Shown here piece by piece: positions 1 to 10,654 of a stretch of 64,000 nucleotides of DNA. The position numbers and the translations under genes were made by a program. The stretch spans positions 361,501-425,500 of the forward strand of contig JAIXMQ010000006.1 of the NCBI GenBank assembly GCA_025716855.1, written 5' to 3'. Numbering within the stretch: the stretch's first letter is position 1; each line of letters opens with the position of its first letter. The notes under the pieces are model-generated. The model saw only the letters and a program-made list of their open reading frames with translations, was not told the origin of the DNA and made no database searches. The DNA comes from Pilaira anomala (Eukaryota > Mucoromycota > Mucoromycetes > Mucorales > Mucoraceae).

Positions 1-1217
1 AGATTCGACATGTATTTACGAACAGGAGCAAAGAAACCTTCCAATTTGGTAGGCATCAATTTATCTAGAGTAGCATAGACCTTTTCACGCTTTTGATCAT
101 TGGTCAATACCGTGGCCGCCACCTCTTGACCACCACCACATTTCTTGAGTGTTTCCACGGCCTTTTGAACCACCCCACGACATTCCGGATCGGCCACGAC
201 TTCATGCACGTGTTCAAGAGCAGGTAACAACAAAGGTAAAAAGGGAGCAGCGACCTCTGGATCATCTACGAGTTTACACATGTTATCAATAATTAAAGCT
301 GATTTACGTTTAATACTCGTTTGTCTTTCACGTAAGCCACGACCCAAGAGAGGTACCATGAGGGCCAAGGTACCACTATCGACTTCTTGTACAAAGGTCG
401 TTGCACCCAACTGATGAATGATTTCTGGAACGGATTCAGGATGATTAATACAGTTGATGACGGCAGGGATAAATCGTTCAATATCCTTGTTATCCAAAAG
501 AGCCGTGGTGGTTGTCATACATTGTGTAGCGGCTTGTTTGACCTCAGGCTTCGTATCCCACATACAATCCGAAAGGACAGGAATCATGACGGGTAAACAA
601 GCCAAGACTTGCATTGGGTTCAAGGTAGCTAAAAGTTCAAGGATCTCAAGTGCAAGCATCTTGGTCTGCCACTTCTTGGAATTCTCCAGACCCTCTAAAG
701 CATAGGTGACTACATTTCGTGTAGCGATTGGGTTTAAGGCCTTGACCAGGTTACGAGCTAATTCGGCCGATTGAGTAGCGACTTTTTTATCCTTGGCGGC
801 CTGAAGATCCAAAAGAGGAGACAAGAGCGTGATGAGATGAGGTTCAAGTTGACCACGAAGTAAAGCATTTGAACCTAAAAGAGCTTGAGCTAATTCCAAT
901 GCACCCAAGACTTGAGGGGATCGAATTTTCTTGGCGAATAATTCAGTCGATACCGCAGGCCAGAGATGAGCTCCCTTTAAAGCACGTACACCGTAATGAT
1001 TGGCAAAGGCGGCACATTCTTCTGCAAGTCCCTTTCTTTCGGTTTCTTCTGTACTTGAAAGTAATTTACCTAAAAGTTGCTTGGATTCTTCCGCTTCCTT
1101 TTCTCCAATACGCACACGCTTAGGCTTTTGAAGTGCAGTAAGTGAACGACGTTTGGATCGATCAGCTGCTTTCGCTGCTCCTGCCGCTGTACTTGTATCA
1201 GGCATATTGTAATCCAT
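1..1217 (-). CDS. TEF3: Translation elongation factor 3 (eEF3), N-terminal part; runs off the left edge
   Basis: One uninterrupted minus-strand frame of about 405 codons begins at the ATG at 1215-1217 and is still open at base 1. It matches the N-terminal HEAT-repeat region of fungal eEF3: the stretches LLDNKDIERFIPAVINCI, QLGATTFVQEVDSGTLA and ERQTSIKRKSALIIDNMCKL are near-identical to the yeast protein. eEF3 is the cytosolic ribosome-bound ATPase that helps release E-site tRNA during elongation; its two ABC cassettes and chromodomain would lie beyond the left edge. The first 30 residues are basic and Ala/Ser-rich and differ from yeast, which is usual for this end. No intron is visible in the part present. 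Codon use is more GC-rich than in neighbours, as expected for a highly expressed gene. Confidence 0.95.
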   Translation of the reverse strand, partial: MDYNMPDTSTAAGAAKAADRSKRRSLTALQKPKRVRIGEKEAEESKQLLGKLLSSTEETERKGLAEECAAFANHYGVRALKGAHLWPAVSTELFAKKIRSPQVLGALELAQALLGSNALLRGQLEPHLITLLSPLLDLQAAKDKKVATQSAELARNLVKALNPIATRNVVTYALEGLENSKKWQTKMLALEILELLATLNPMQVLACLPVMIPVLSDCMWDTKPEVKQAATQCMTTTTALLDNKDIERFIPAVINCINHPESVPEIIHQLGATTFVQEVDSGTLALMVPLLGRGLRERQTSIKRKSALIIDNMCKLVDDPEVAAPFLPLLLPALEHVHEVVADPECRGVVQKAVETLKKCGGGQEVAATVLTNDQKREKVYATLDKLMPTKLEGFFAPVRKYMSN

Positions 1218-1454
1218 CTTTTTTTTTTGATAAAAGTATTTTTTTTTTCGTGAAAAAGATAAAAAGAAAAAAAAAACGATAAAAAAAAAAGTGGGTTCAC
1301 GTTTAAATAAAAAGCTTGGGAACTTTTTATTATTATTTCAAATTCCGTAATAGGGTTGGATCAATATTTTTATTTTTGTTTTGCATGAAACACACACACA
1401 CAAGAGAAAAAAAATAGGGATGGTTTCACTGAAAAAAAAAAAAAAAATTTTTTT

Positions 1455-1659
1455 TTAGGAAGGGCCATTATTAATAGAAAAGATAGCATTTACTACAGCA
1501 CTATCAAGACCTAATTCGTTATTATATTCAGTTTTCTTTGTAGCTTGTCTCTTTGGTGATGTAGAAGAAGAAGAAGAAGAAGTGATGGTTGTAGGAGAAG
1601 AAATACTTGAAGACATAACAGGTATCACAACTTCAAACCCGACTTTTCCTGATGTAATC

Positions 1660-1695
<36 letters not shown>

Positions 1696-2406
1696 GGTTG
1701 TGGTTGTGGTTGCGGTTGCTGTTGTGGTTGTGGTTGCTGTTGTGGCTTTGGTGGTGCGGGTCTTGGATGACTATAATTTGGTGGAATAAATGGTTTATTA
1801 TCTTTTACGTGTTTTAAAACAAAGACAGGATTTTGTTTTGCATCTTTTAACTTTTGAGATATCCGAAGTGGTCTTTCATCATATCCAAGTGCTCTTTCTT
1901 GCATATTCTCTTTTCCTCCATATTGTATCCATAATGCATATTGTTGCCAATCACTCACCACGTTATATTTTTTCAACGCCGAACAAATCACCTTGCTCGT
2001 AGGATCATCAAGTAAAAGTCGAACGTTTTTACTTGATTCCGGTTCATGTTCGATTTTTTCTCCGTATACTTTAATTGCACCACCATCATTCATCATCACA
2101 TTCGGAGTTGCCTTGGCCTATCATATATATATAAAAAGGTAAGTACTTTTTTTGTACTATTTTCATAATAATAATATATATATATATCCTCACTTCTTCA
2201 TGTTCAATCGTTGAATTCTTCATTGTAGGTGATCCTTGTTTATGATAAACTAATTTATTAGGTGACGGTTTATCCTTTGTTTTGATGATCAGACCAATTT
2301 CTTCCTTTAATGAAATCATATCTGTATTCACTTTAATTAAATCTTCCGTTAATCGTTTGATACGAGCATCTAAACAAGTTTAAATTAATTTTTAAACGCA
2401 TGTCTA

Positions 2407-2438
<32 letters not shown>

Positions 2439-2997
2439 CTATTTTACCTCTTTCCTGAAATGCTGCTTCAATCTTTCTATAATCTGCCATTCCATTTTGT
2501 CCTAACCAATCCTATTTAGTTTTTTTTTTATTTTTTATTTTTATTTTTTTTTTAGTTTCTTCCCGTGATTATGTACAAAAAAAATTGATTTTTACTGTTT
2601 CGTATAACACACCTAAACCACATCACGTTAGTAATATGTAGACTTTTTTGCATACTTTATATATATATATCCTTACTTGGTGGTATATAATCCCATTCAT
2701 TGACAGGCACTCGATGTTGTATCTTTAATTGATAAATACTCTTTAATAAATCCATACGTTGTCCAACTGTCAGTATCGATAAATCTCTTAACGATTCATG
2801 GTCCAAGTGAACTAATACGTCTCCTGTAATACCTTGCTCTTGAAATAGAAGATGATGAGTAAAAGAAAGAAAAAAAAAAACTTTCTTTTCTTTTTTTTTT
2901 TTTTTTTACCTCGAAATTGCTTTTCAAAAGAAGAAAAACCTACTGTTGTCATCCACTTGGTAACTTTACTTTCATCCCACATTAACACATGCTCCAT
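1455..2997 (-). CDS. STE50: Ste50-like MAPK adaptor (SAM + Ras-association domains)
   Basis: Exons by phase: 2910..2997, 2677..2838, 2596..2612, 2448..2511, 2194..2369, 1455..2117 (minus); 389 aa. Residues 1-70 form a SAM domain (MWDESKVTKWMTTVGF, then HLDHESLRDLSILTVGQRMD). A basic helical linker follows. The C-terminal exon has a Ras-association domain (VICSALKKYNV, WQQYALWIQYGG, LGYDERPLRISQKLKD, VFVLKHV), matching the RA domain of yeast Ste50. Ste50 links the MAPKKK Ste11 to Cdc42 and to membrane osmosensors in the mating, filamentation and HOG pathways, and the domain order here supports the same role. The tail is unusual: a Pro/Gln tract with about 12 consecutive Gln codons (plus-strand GTT repeats near 1660-1700), then a Ser run. 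The 17-nt exon at 2596..2612 is the least certain part. Without it the frame breaks. Confidence 0.9.
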
Positions 2998-3182
2998 GAC
3001 AATAAACTATTTATTTATTACACAAGAAAAAAAAAAAAAAAAAGTTAGGGGGGAGGAAATAAAAAAATAAAAATTATTTTTTTTTTTTTACTTTTTATGT
3101 AATCGAAAACGGGTTTAAAGAGAGGTTTTAAAAATAAAAAAAAAAAGAAGAACGGAGGAGGAGGAAGAGAAGGGGTGACTGT

Positions 3183-3244
3183 TTACTGATACGCTTGCAA
3201 GTGGGAAAGATCAATAGGAACAGCTATAGAAAAAAAGAAAAAGA

Positions 3245-3275
<31 letters not shown>

Positions 3276-3568
3276 TGAAAGATAAAAATCTTACAGCAAC
3301 CAGTTTCAGCACCAGTAGGATATCTCTTCAACTTTTTCTCAAAGGCAGGAGGAGCTGGAAACTCCTTTTGTGAATGAAAAGTCCAACGACCTGCTTCGGT
3401 TTGTGGTGGTTCTGGAATATCAATATCTAAACTATGATATGCTGATTGCACTGGAATGGTAGAAGACCGGTTCAAAGGTGACTCCATATTACTCTCGTTT
3501 CTTAAATGAGGTGGAGGAGGTGCTGGCATCGTTCTACGTTCGGTATTTTGTCTCATCGGTACTGACAT
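3183..3568 (-). CDS. Minimal verprolin/WIP-like protein (WASP-binding tail only)
   Basis: Exons 3295..3568 and 3183..3223 (minus), joined with phase kept, give 104 aa. The C-terminal half has the WASP-binding signature of verprolin/WIP proteins: GRWTFHSQKEFPAPPAF followed by KRYPTGAETG, ending in VPIDLSHLQ, like the R-F-x-F-H...P-x-P...YPSG...PxDLS tail of Vrp1 and WIP. Before it are PAPPPPHLR (a short proline motif) and a Ser-rich linker. Family members are normally several hundred residues long with an N-terminal actin-binding WH2 motif; none is visible here or in the A/T-rich DNA upstream. It may bind and stabilise WASP (Las17) without binding actin, or it may lack an unseen 5' exon. It is the divergent-oriented neighbour just upstream of the Ste50-like gene on the same strand. 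Confidence 0.75.
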
Positions 3569-4140
3569 TCTTTTTTTTTTTTTAAAAAAAAAATTAGTTA
3601 TTTTTGAAAAAAAAAAAAAATAGAATCGCCATTTTAATCAAAACTAATATAAGTAAAATAAAAAAAAAAACCCCATCTTTTTTTTTTTTTTTTTTTTTCT
3701 TTATGCTTTCTCCTCTTTTTTTCTATTTATTCAATTGGAAAAAAAAAGAATGCATTATGATTTTTAAGATCAATGCTATTTACTGTTGTGTCTGCTAATA
3801 ATCAAACTTTTTTTTTCATAAAAGCAATTGAAACGAATTGATAAATTTGAGAGAGTTGTGGGGATTTTTTTTATTCACGAAATCGGAGTATTAAAATTGA
3901 CGTTACATTTCAAAAACTAAAAATGGAAATATGGTCATAAGTTGCGTCACGATACTTATACGTAATATCTCTTTTCTCTTTTCATACCATCTTCTTTCTC
4001 CAACTTTTTTTTTTCTTTTTAGAATCAAAGTATGTATATATATATATATTATAAGTATTGTGCTTTAATTTCTAACTTTTTATTTATCATACATAGTTAT
4101 AACAGTAAGCATGCTATTCTCAAAGGTTGTCTCAGAATCA
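3569..4140. other. Intergenic, A/T homopolymers and one repeated motif
   Basis: No coding frame is visible. Several A and T runs of 10-20 nt lie at 3600-3720. At 3845-3865 is the motif TTGAGAGAGTTGTGGGGA, which recurs at about 9131 and, inverted and shortened, at about 4680. Confidence 0.6.
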
Positions 4141-4551
4141 TTAGTTCCTGTTTCCAGAAGGTCCCTTAGTCATCTTATCCTTGATGAATGTTTTCAAGTT
4201 ATCCTCAAGTGTTGATCTAGCAAATTCATTCAAGCTTTGATCGACACTGTTGGCATCAGCTACTACTTTTTTTTCTAGGCAGATGCTACTCTACCTCTCT
4301 TTTAACACGAAAAGGATGGTATTTTAATCATACCTTCTTCGACAAAAAGCCATTCTTCTCTTATCGCTTTATTGGCCATACAAAGAAGGTCTTCCGTTGT
4401 TATTGACAGATAAGTCTGCGTTGAAGAAGTCGTACGTATTGTTAGACATTTGAAATATTGTTATGTATACAGAAAAAGAAAGAAAAAGACCATAATGCTT
4501 TTTCAAAGCTCTTGAAACCATGATGTACATAGTACTAAAACTACGATTCAT
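4141..4551 (-). CDS. Predicted small three-exon gene, function unknown
   Basis: Exons 4471..4551 (81 nt), 4334..4415 (82 nt) and 4141..4274 (134 nt) on the minus strand join in phase to 98 codons plus stop. Intron 1 (55 nt) begins GTATAC, has CTAAC before a CAG acceptor; intron 2 (59 nt) begins GTATGA and ends CTAG. The protein starts MNRSFSTMYIMVSRALKKH and ends in a charged, probably helical region (LNEFARSTLEDNLKTFIKDK). I do not recognise a family. Support is structural only: three consecutive exons keep phase across two introns of the size typical here, and base composition is less homopolymeric than around it. The gene lies between a direct (3848) and an inverted (4680) copy of the GAGAGTTGTGGG motif, so it could belong to a small mobile element. 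It could also be a chance series of open frames. Confidence 0.4.
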
Positions 4552-5159
4552 GGCGAAATAATTGTATCTGATTGGATAGATATTTCGTGAATAACGACGT
4601 TATTCCCAAAATTGTGGTGCAACGTATGACACGCTTTCCTTTTCTAATCAATTCGAGTAAAAAAAAAAAACCAGCTCCCACAACTCTCCCTTGGAGAGTT
4701 GTAAAATAGCGAGACGTGTGCTAACAGAAAATGCCACGTTCAACTTTCCGGTGATAGCACAACAGACATGAAAAGTGAAATTTTAAAGCAAATTTTTAAA
4801 GAATGCTCTATTATTAAACCAATACATATTATCAAAACGGAGCAAAAAAAAAAAAAAAAAAGGTAAGCAAAAAATATCACAGCATTATTTGACTAAGATT
4901 TAACTTTTGAAAGTAGCTTTACGCTCATTCATTTCGAATCTGAACTTGATGCTTCGGCTTTTTTTACTATGTTTATTCTATTCAAAAAAAAAAAAAAGCT
5001 TATATGCAAAAAGACTTGAAGGAACAATAGTCAACCCAAGTCTATTGAATAACAAGCCTGTAAATTATGTAAGGCTTCACTATTTACTATTAAGTGAAAT
5101 TAGAGTATTACTTAACATTCTTATTAGAGTAATTTTCAGGCTCAACCACGAATTGGCTC
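4552..5159. other. Intergenic with a short hairpin
   Basis: Mostly A/T-rich with no supported gene. At 4683-4703 a perfect hairpin occurs: CAACTCTCC, three loop bases, GGAGAGTTG. Its left arm belongs to the inverted copy of the GAGAGTTGTGGG motif. An A run of about 17 lies near 4845-4861. Confidence 0.5.
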
Positions 5160-5422
5160 ATCATCAAAATTGATGTGCCATTGCTCTACTCGCCTCTTGA
5201 TACCAACACTAGCAATGGTTGCAGCAACAACTCAACCGCTAATACCAGCCCAAACAACCGTGATATCAATACGCCTGTCATTTCTACAAATTGATAGTAC
5301 AAGTGACGATTATAACGAGGATATTGAAAAGGCTAAATCAAAAATTAAAGAACAAATCAAAAGAAAAAGTTACAGGAGGTTGAGATATTACAGAGAAAGT
5401 TAAGACGATTAGAGGATCTTTA
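5040..5422 (+). pseudogene. Decayed gene with coiled-coil-like end
   Basis: Coding-like peptide stretches occur in changing frames: an Asn/Ser/Thr-rich piece (LYSPLDTNTSNGCSN then TANTSPNNRDINTPV) ends at a stop near 5293. It is followed in another frame by IDSTSDDYNEDIEKAKSKIK. A third frame then continues KLQEVEILQRKLRRLEDL to a TAA at 5420-5422. A plausible intron (GTAAGG to TTTTCAG, about 5068-5139) precedes it. Low-complexity Asn/Ser followed by a charged heptad-like helix is common in real fungal proteins, so this looks like the 3' end of a gene broken by two frameshifts. The parent family is not recognisable. Confidence 0.3.
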
Positions 5423-6605
5423 ATGCTTCGCTTATCATTTTAAGTTCTCTTAATAAATTATTTCATCTATGTTCTCTTATATTATTAATAGTATGTGTAT
5501 ATTTATGGTATAACATTAAAGCATTGGAAAGACATGCTGTGGATTTTCTCCATGACCACAGTTGTTGTATCGCATCTATAAAATTATCAAAAACGTTCAT
5601 TTGCAAGCGAACTATATAATAGATCTTTGTGACATTTCACACTCATCCAAACAGTTTGTATATACTTGGGTTTATTATATACCTTTTTGCAATGATAATT
5701 ATAAGTTACGTATTTATTTTTCTAAATTCAGTTGAAGAAGAAGTGTCTTGACAAAGCTTGTATAAGTAAATAAATATCTATTAATTTTTTAACGAAAACC
5801 GAAACACTGTATGATTCTGTTCGTTAAATCATGGTTAAGCACTCTATGAATTAAGCCTTATAATAGCAGCATATCTTTTTCCTCTTATTATATTGTATTC
5901 GTATTTGACACCGACAAAAGCTTATTTCTGCGTTTGATTGGATTTAACTTCGTCACAACATGTGTATGAAAATTTTCAGTTGTTAGTTCGCAAAGTGAAA
6001 ATGGATTCACTGTCAAAGAAAAGTTACCCAAAAAGATGTACTTATAATATTTGGGCTAATTTTTTTTGATTGGTATTTCTGACTTTAGGCCAATTATTTT
6101 TTGAGAAAATGCCAATTTCAATAAGCCTGACTGTACCTGTTTTTTTTTTTGCATTTTACTGACATGTGCTTCTCTTCTCAGCAAGACACATACACACACA
6201 AAAATCTTCTCCTGAAATATCTAGTAGTTATCTTGCTTTCAACAGAAAAAAAAAATACCTCATTGAAATCATATGTAATTGATTAAAAAAAGAAAAAAAA
6301 AAGAAAAAAAAAACAAGTATGTGTATAAACAACAATTGCACTTATAAAATAAAACAATAAAATCTATGGGGGCATCACGTGATAAATGGGGTTAATATTT
6401 TGGAAAAATCTGTTAATTGAAAAGACACACACAAAAAAAAAAAAAAAAATATACAAAGCAAAAAAAAGTTATCCCTTTTCTCTCTTTCTTTTTTTTTATT
6501 ATTATACTTTTTTTTTTTTTTTTTTTTTTTTTTAAGGGGGGACTGTATATATAAAACACAAAATAGTTCAATTTTTTTTTTTTTACGAAAAAGAAAGAAG
6601 ATACC
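5423..6605. other. Intergenic upstream of the ABHD13-like gene
   Basis: No gene is supported. The distal half is ordinary AT-rich sequence. The proximal 350 nt contains long A and T runs and a palindromic CACGTG (E-box) at about 6377-6382, roughly 225 nt before the start codon of the next gene. Confidence 0.5.
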
Positions 6606-7084
6606 ATGGCAATGATCTACTTGTTATATTTATTATATTTTGCAATAGCAGTGACAGTAGCACTGTCATTACTACTTTATACATACCAGTGTGAATTATT
6701 ATATGCTGCTGGATTCCCGACAGGCTCGAGATCAGTCGTAAGTCAATAACCAAGACTTGTTCATTCCAAAACTCATCATCCTTTTACTTCTTAGGTTGCA
6801 AGGCCCTCTCAATTTGGGTTACCTGATAAGGAAGTTATACTAGTCACTAAGGATGGATATAAAATTCGATCTTATGTGATGATCCAACGCGGTGAAGACG
6901 TCGCAATACAATCTCCAACCGTCGTTTGTTTTCATGTAAGCTTTTAATACAAAAAAAAAAAATCTTGAATTTGTTTCTAAATTTTTTTTTTTTTCATTTT
7001 TTACAGGCACATACTGGAAATATGGTAAATTATTGAATGGGGTTTTATATTTATATGGGACTATTTGTGAGTGGGGTTGAAAAA

Positions 7085-7117
<33 letters not shown>

Positions 7118-8151
7118 AAGAAAAAAAAAAACGTACACACACAAAAACACACACACACACACACACACACAAATATAGATAGAATAATAAGGAGAGAGAG
7201 AGTCAGAGAGAGGGGTGCGGTGGGGAAAGAAATTGACAAACAAGTTGAATCGTTCACTCACACACAATTTCTTATTTTCACAGGGTCATCGATTACCTAT
7301 CGCTCAAGTATTTTTTAAAAAATTAGGTTATAATGTAGTAATGCTATCTTACAGAGGGTAAAAAAAATTTTAAAATTAAATAACAACTTTATAACAACAT
7401 ATGCTAATGTATAAAAAAAAAAATAAAAATAGATATGGTCTTAGTGAAGGTAGACCAACAGAAAAAGGACTTAAAATTGACGCGCAGGTAAAAAAAAAAA
7501 AAAATATAATGATTGGGGTTTGTAACACCATAAATAATAGACGATACTTGAATACATCAAACAACATCCTATCCTCAAACATACTAAATTAATAGCATAC
7601 GGTCAATCGCTAGGTGGATCCGTCGCCATTAGTCTAGTATCCCGAAACGAAGATAAATTTGACGCATTAATTATCGAGAATACCTTTTTAAGTGTGGTAA
7701 CGTAAAAAAAAAAAAAAAAAAAAATCAATATATAGATAGATCGAGAAAATGAATCGTTTTTTTTTGTATCTGTATATAGCCTTTATTAGTGCCACATATA
7801 TTTCCTGCATTAAGACATTTAGTTTACTTGGTACATCAAACTTGGAAATCATATAAAACAATTAAATACGTTCATCATGTACCCATCTTATTCTTATCAA
7901 GTTTAAAAGACGAATTAGTTCCTCCTGGACACATGGCAAAGCTATACAATATATCTCAAACAAGTGGCGTCAAAGTTTGGAGAGATTTTGAAAATGGAAC
8001 CCATAATGATACTTGCATGCAGGTACGTTTTTTTTTTTTTTTTGTATCACCACTCTTCTTGAGACTTACCCTTTATTTTTTTTTTTATTAGAGTGGTTTT
8101 TTCGAATCAATTGCTGAATTTGTTCGTGATAATGTATGGGAATTGGATTAA
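6606..8151 (+). CDS. Alpha/beta hydrolase of the ABHD13/Bem46 family
   Basis: Eight exons: 6606..6737, 6795..6935, 7007..7024, 7284..7357, 7433..7487, 7541..7696, 7780..8022, 8092..8151; every junction keeps phase, giving 292 aa, about the family length. The start sits in a good context (ACCATGG). Residues 2-24 form one hydrophobic signal-anchor helix. The hydrolase fold follows, with AHTGN as the oxyanion-side H-G-like turn, nucleophile elbow YGQSLGG (Ser163), acid in LSSLKDELVPP (Asp236) and His267 in FENGTHND. Bem46/ABHD13 proteins are ER or plasma-membrane anchored serine hydrolases, linked to polarity in Neurospora and to depalmitoylation in animals and plants; substrate here is unknown. 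Introns hold long A/T and CA repeats, especially 7080-7170. Confidence 0.93.
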
Positions 8152-9359
8152 ACCTATCTTTCAACTTTCAACCATACATCCCCTCTCTCATCACTTTTTT
8201 TTTATATATATATATACATAACTGCAATTAATTATTTTACTTTTTTTTTTTTTTTTTTTTTTTTTGTACATATACATTTTTTTTTTTAACTTTTTTCAAA
8301 AAAAAAAAAAAACGTACTGTGCTTCCCACTCTCAATTTACCAGATGTTTGAAAAAAAAAATCAGATCAAAATGATCGGATGTTTGAAACTAACTTCCCCC
8401 CCCCCCAGCATTTTTCACAGAATAAATTGCTCGCTTTTAAAGAAAATAATTTGACCAAATATTATTAAAATGATGACAAAGGTTCTTTATATCAATTGGG
8501 TTGCTGGATGAAATTTTGTAGTTATGCGTTTCAACAAGAATATCTCTCATTGCTGCCTTAAATAACTCTTGAAGCGAGTGTTTCTGCATTTGTCAATTCA
8601 CCTCTTCTGGCCTGAGTTCCTTCAGTACTCTTTCTAACTAAAACATTTTGATAGGACTGACTTCAGAGGAAATAATGAGTAACAACGTCTAACGATATAG
8701 CTCTTACTAAGATCGTGTGATCAACAACAACAGGATAATGGATCAAGGCATTATCCACAGGTATAGCTATAGTTTTTCAAGAGACAAAAGATCTGGGTCT
8801 ACATATCCGTTACAGTTGCGCTCTTGACATCCAGTTTACTATCATGGAGATGATAGGTTAACATCAAGAGAACATCCATGCCAGGGACGACAGATATGCC
8901 TCGCCGCCACGGATAGAATAGATGAATCAGCGTGTTAGTTAACATCCTCCTCTTTTCGAACGATGATGACGCCTAATCGATGTATCAGTATTTTACTTGA
9001 AGTTATTAGCATCTCTATGACTTTTTTTTTTTTTTTTTTTTTTTTTTACCTTTCAAACATAAATGTCTTGGTTTTATATTATCTTGAAGTTTATTAATAT
9101 GCATTTGCTGTGAGTTGTGTATAGCATTCATTTGAGAGAGTTGTGGGGACTTTTTTTAAATTCCCAGTGCTATATATTTTAAAAAGAAGTGTAATCTTTT
9201 ACCCTCTCCATTGTTGTTTTATTGGTTCTTTTTTTTTTTGAAAAAAAAAAAAAGTGGAGTGAAAAAACAAAAAAAACTCGACCCCAACTGACAGCAGCAG
9301 ACACATCCTTCCCGTTCAACCCCTTTTTTTTTCTATTTTATTTATTAAAAAAAAAACCA
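8152..9359. other. Intergenic with a less AT-rich core
   Basis: 8152-8410 is rich in T/A runs with a C run (about 12) near 8397. The stretch 8420-9010 has visibly higher GC and few homopolymers, so it may be an old insertion or decayed coding DNA, but no frame could be supported on either strand. A second exact copy of TTGAGAGAGTTGTGGGGA lies at about 9130-9147, about 215 nt before the next start codon. Confidence 0.5.
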
Positions 9360-10187
9360 ATGTCAACTGCCTACGGTAAAATTCCCAAGCCCAAAACAAG
9401 TACTGACTTGGACTCAATTTTGCCTATCAAAAAGGTACTTCGTAACAACCAAGTAGCCTTCATTCAAAAAGTGGATCCCAACAACGCATCTCTTGTTGAT
9501 TACTTGCATTTGCGTTTTAACGATGAAATAGAAGCCGGGTAAATTTTTTTATTTATATTTTTTTTTTTTTTTTGACATCTGGAGTCTAAACTTTATTTAG
9601 TTCTACATATCCTCAAGAAAATTTGCTTGATGAACAACAATTTAGAGATTATTTCCTTGGGTAAAAAAAAAAGGTACTGATATAAAAAAAAAAAAGCTTA
9701 CTCATTCTCTTATACAAAACAGATCAGATGCCTTTGTCATGTCCAAAGATTCAATTATTGATCCAAATACTACCTATGACTGGAACGATAAAATCATTGG
9801 TATGTTTTACATTAAACCTAATTATCCTGGTAGATGTTCTCACGTAAGTCATAATACTAAATATACAATGTAACGATAGATAAACACAGTGTAACCTTTT
9901 TTCCTTCTCAAATTTAGATTTGTAATGGCGGTTTCTTTGTGATGAACTCATATCGTGGTCTAGGTGCTGGTGTCGTGATGGGTGAAGCATTTAAAGTTTT
10001 GGTACCCGCTATCGGTTACAAAGCTTCCATGTTTAACTTGGTTTTTGAAAACAATCCTGCTTCAATCTCTATTTGGAGAAAACTCGGTTTTGAACAAGTA
10101 GGTCGTGTACCTAATGCTGCTAGATTAAAGAATAGTCCTGATAAACTTGTGGATGCCCTTATGTTTTATTATGATTTTACTAAATAA
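9360..10187 (+). CDS. GNAT N-acetyltransferase related to yeast Mpr1
   Basis: Exons 9360..9538, 9601..9660, 9723..9843, 9918..10187 join in phase to 209 aa. The protein aligns along most of its length with S. cerevisiae Mpr1, which acetylates L-azetidine-2-carboxylate and a proline-pathway intermediate and protects against oxidative stress: shared blocks are EIEAGSTYPQE, GMFYIKPNYPGRCSH, CNGGFFV, FNLVFENNPASISIWRKLGF and VGRVPNAARL. The R-G-x-G-x-G acetyl-CoA loop appears as YRGLGAGVVMGEA. The first 40 residues form a short extra N-terminus rich in Lys. No mitochondrial signal is evident by eye, although Mpr1 itself acts in mitochondria. An alternative is a related acetyltransferase of the same clade with another substrate. 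Confidence 0.85.
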
Positions 10188-10654
10188 AAAAGAATTGGAT
10201 CCCCGACCGCAGCAAAAAAAAAATGCTAAAATGGGATTACAACTTATTTTGATTCCTCTTGTTCATTCACATATTGAAATACAATTCATCTTGAATTTTA
10301 GATATTCTGAAAGCTCTTTCATGTCGTATCAATTGAAATGATTGACTTATTTTTGTTACCTTACTTAGTAGATAGTTACTTTTACTTTGAAGTCGCGTCA
10401 TAATATTTTTTAAAAAAAAAACAAATTTATGCAATTTCATAAACTTCCCACTAAACTCTTTTTTTTTTCTCGCTCTTCATCAACTCTACCATATAATAAT
10501 AACAATAAAAAATGAAGATGACACATATATATATATTTTTTTTTGAATGTACGTTGGGCTTGAGGCCTTCGTTTGTTGGAAGAAGGAACTTTATTTTTTG
10601 ATATAAAAAAAAAAGAGACTAATTGTATTTTTTTTTTTTTAAAAAAAAAACACT
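10188..10654. other. Convergent 3' region between the acetyltransferase and eS27
   Basis: The 467 nt between two converging stop codons hold T/A runs and probable 3' UTRs. No gene is seen. Confidence 0.6.

Noticed and set aside
1582..1770. Cys/Gly-rich open frame on the plus strand
   Set aside because: It is the antisense of the poly-Gln tract of the Ste50-like gene.
8420..9010. Less AT-rich block, possible gene or transposon
   Set aside because: All six frames have frequent stops and no recognisable peptide.
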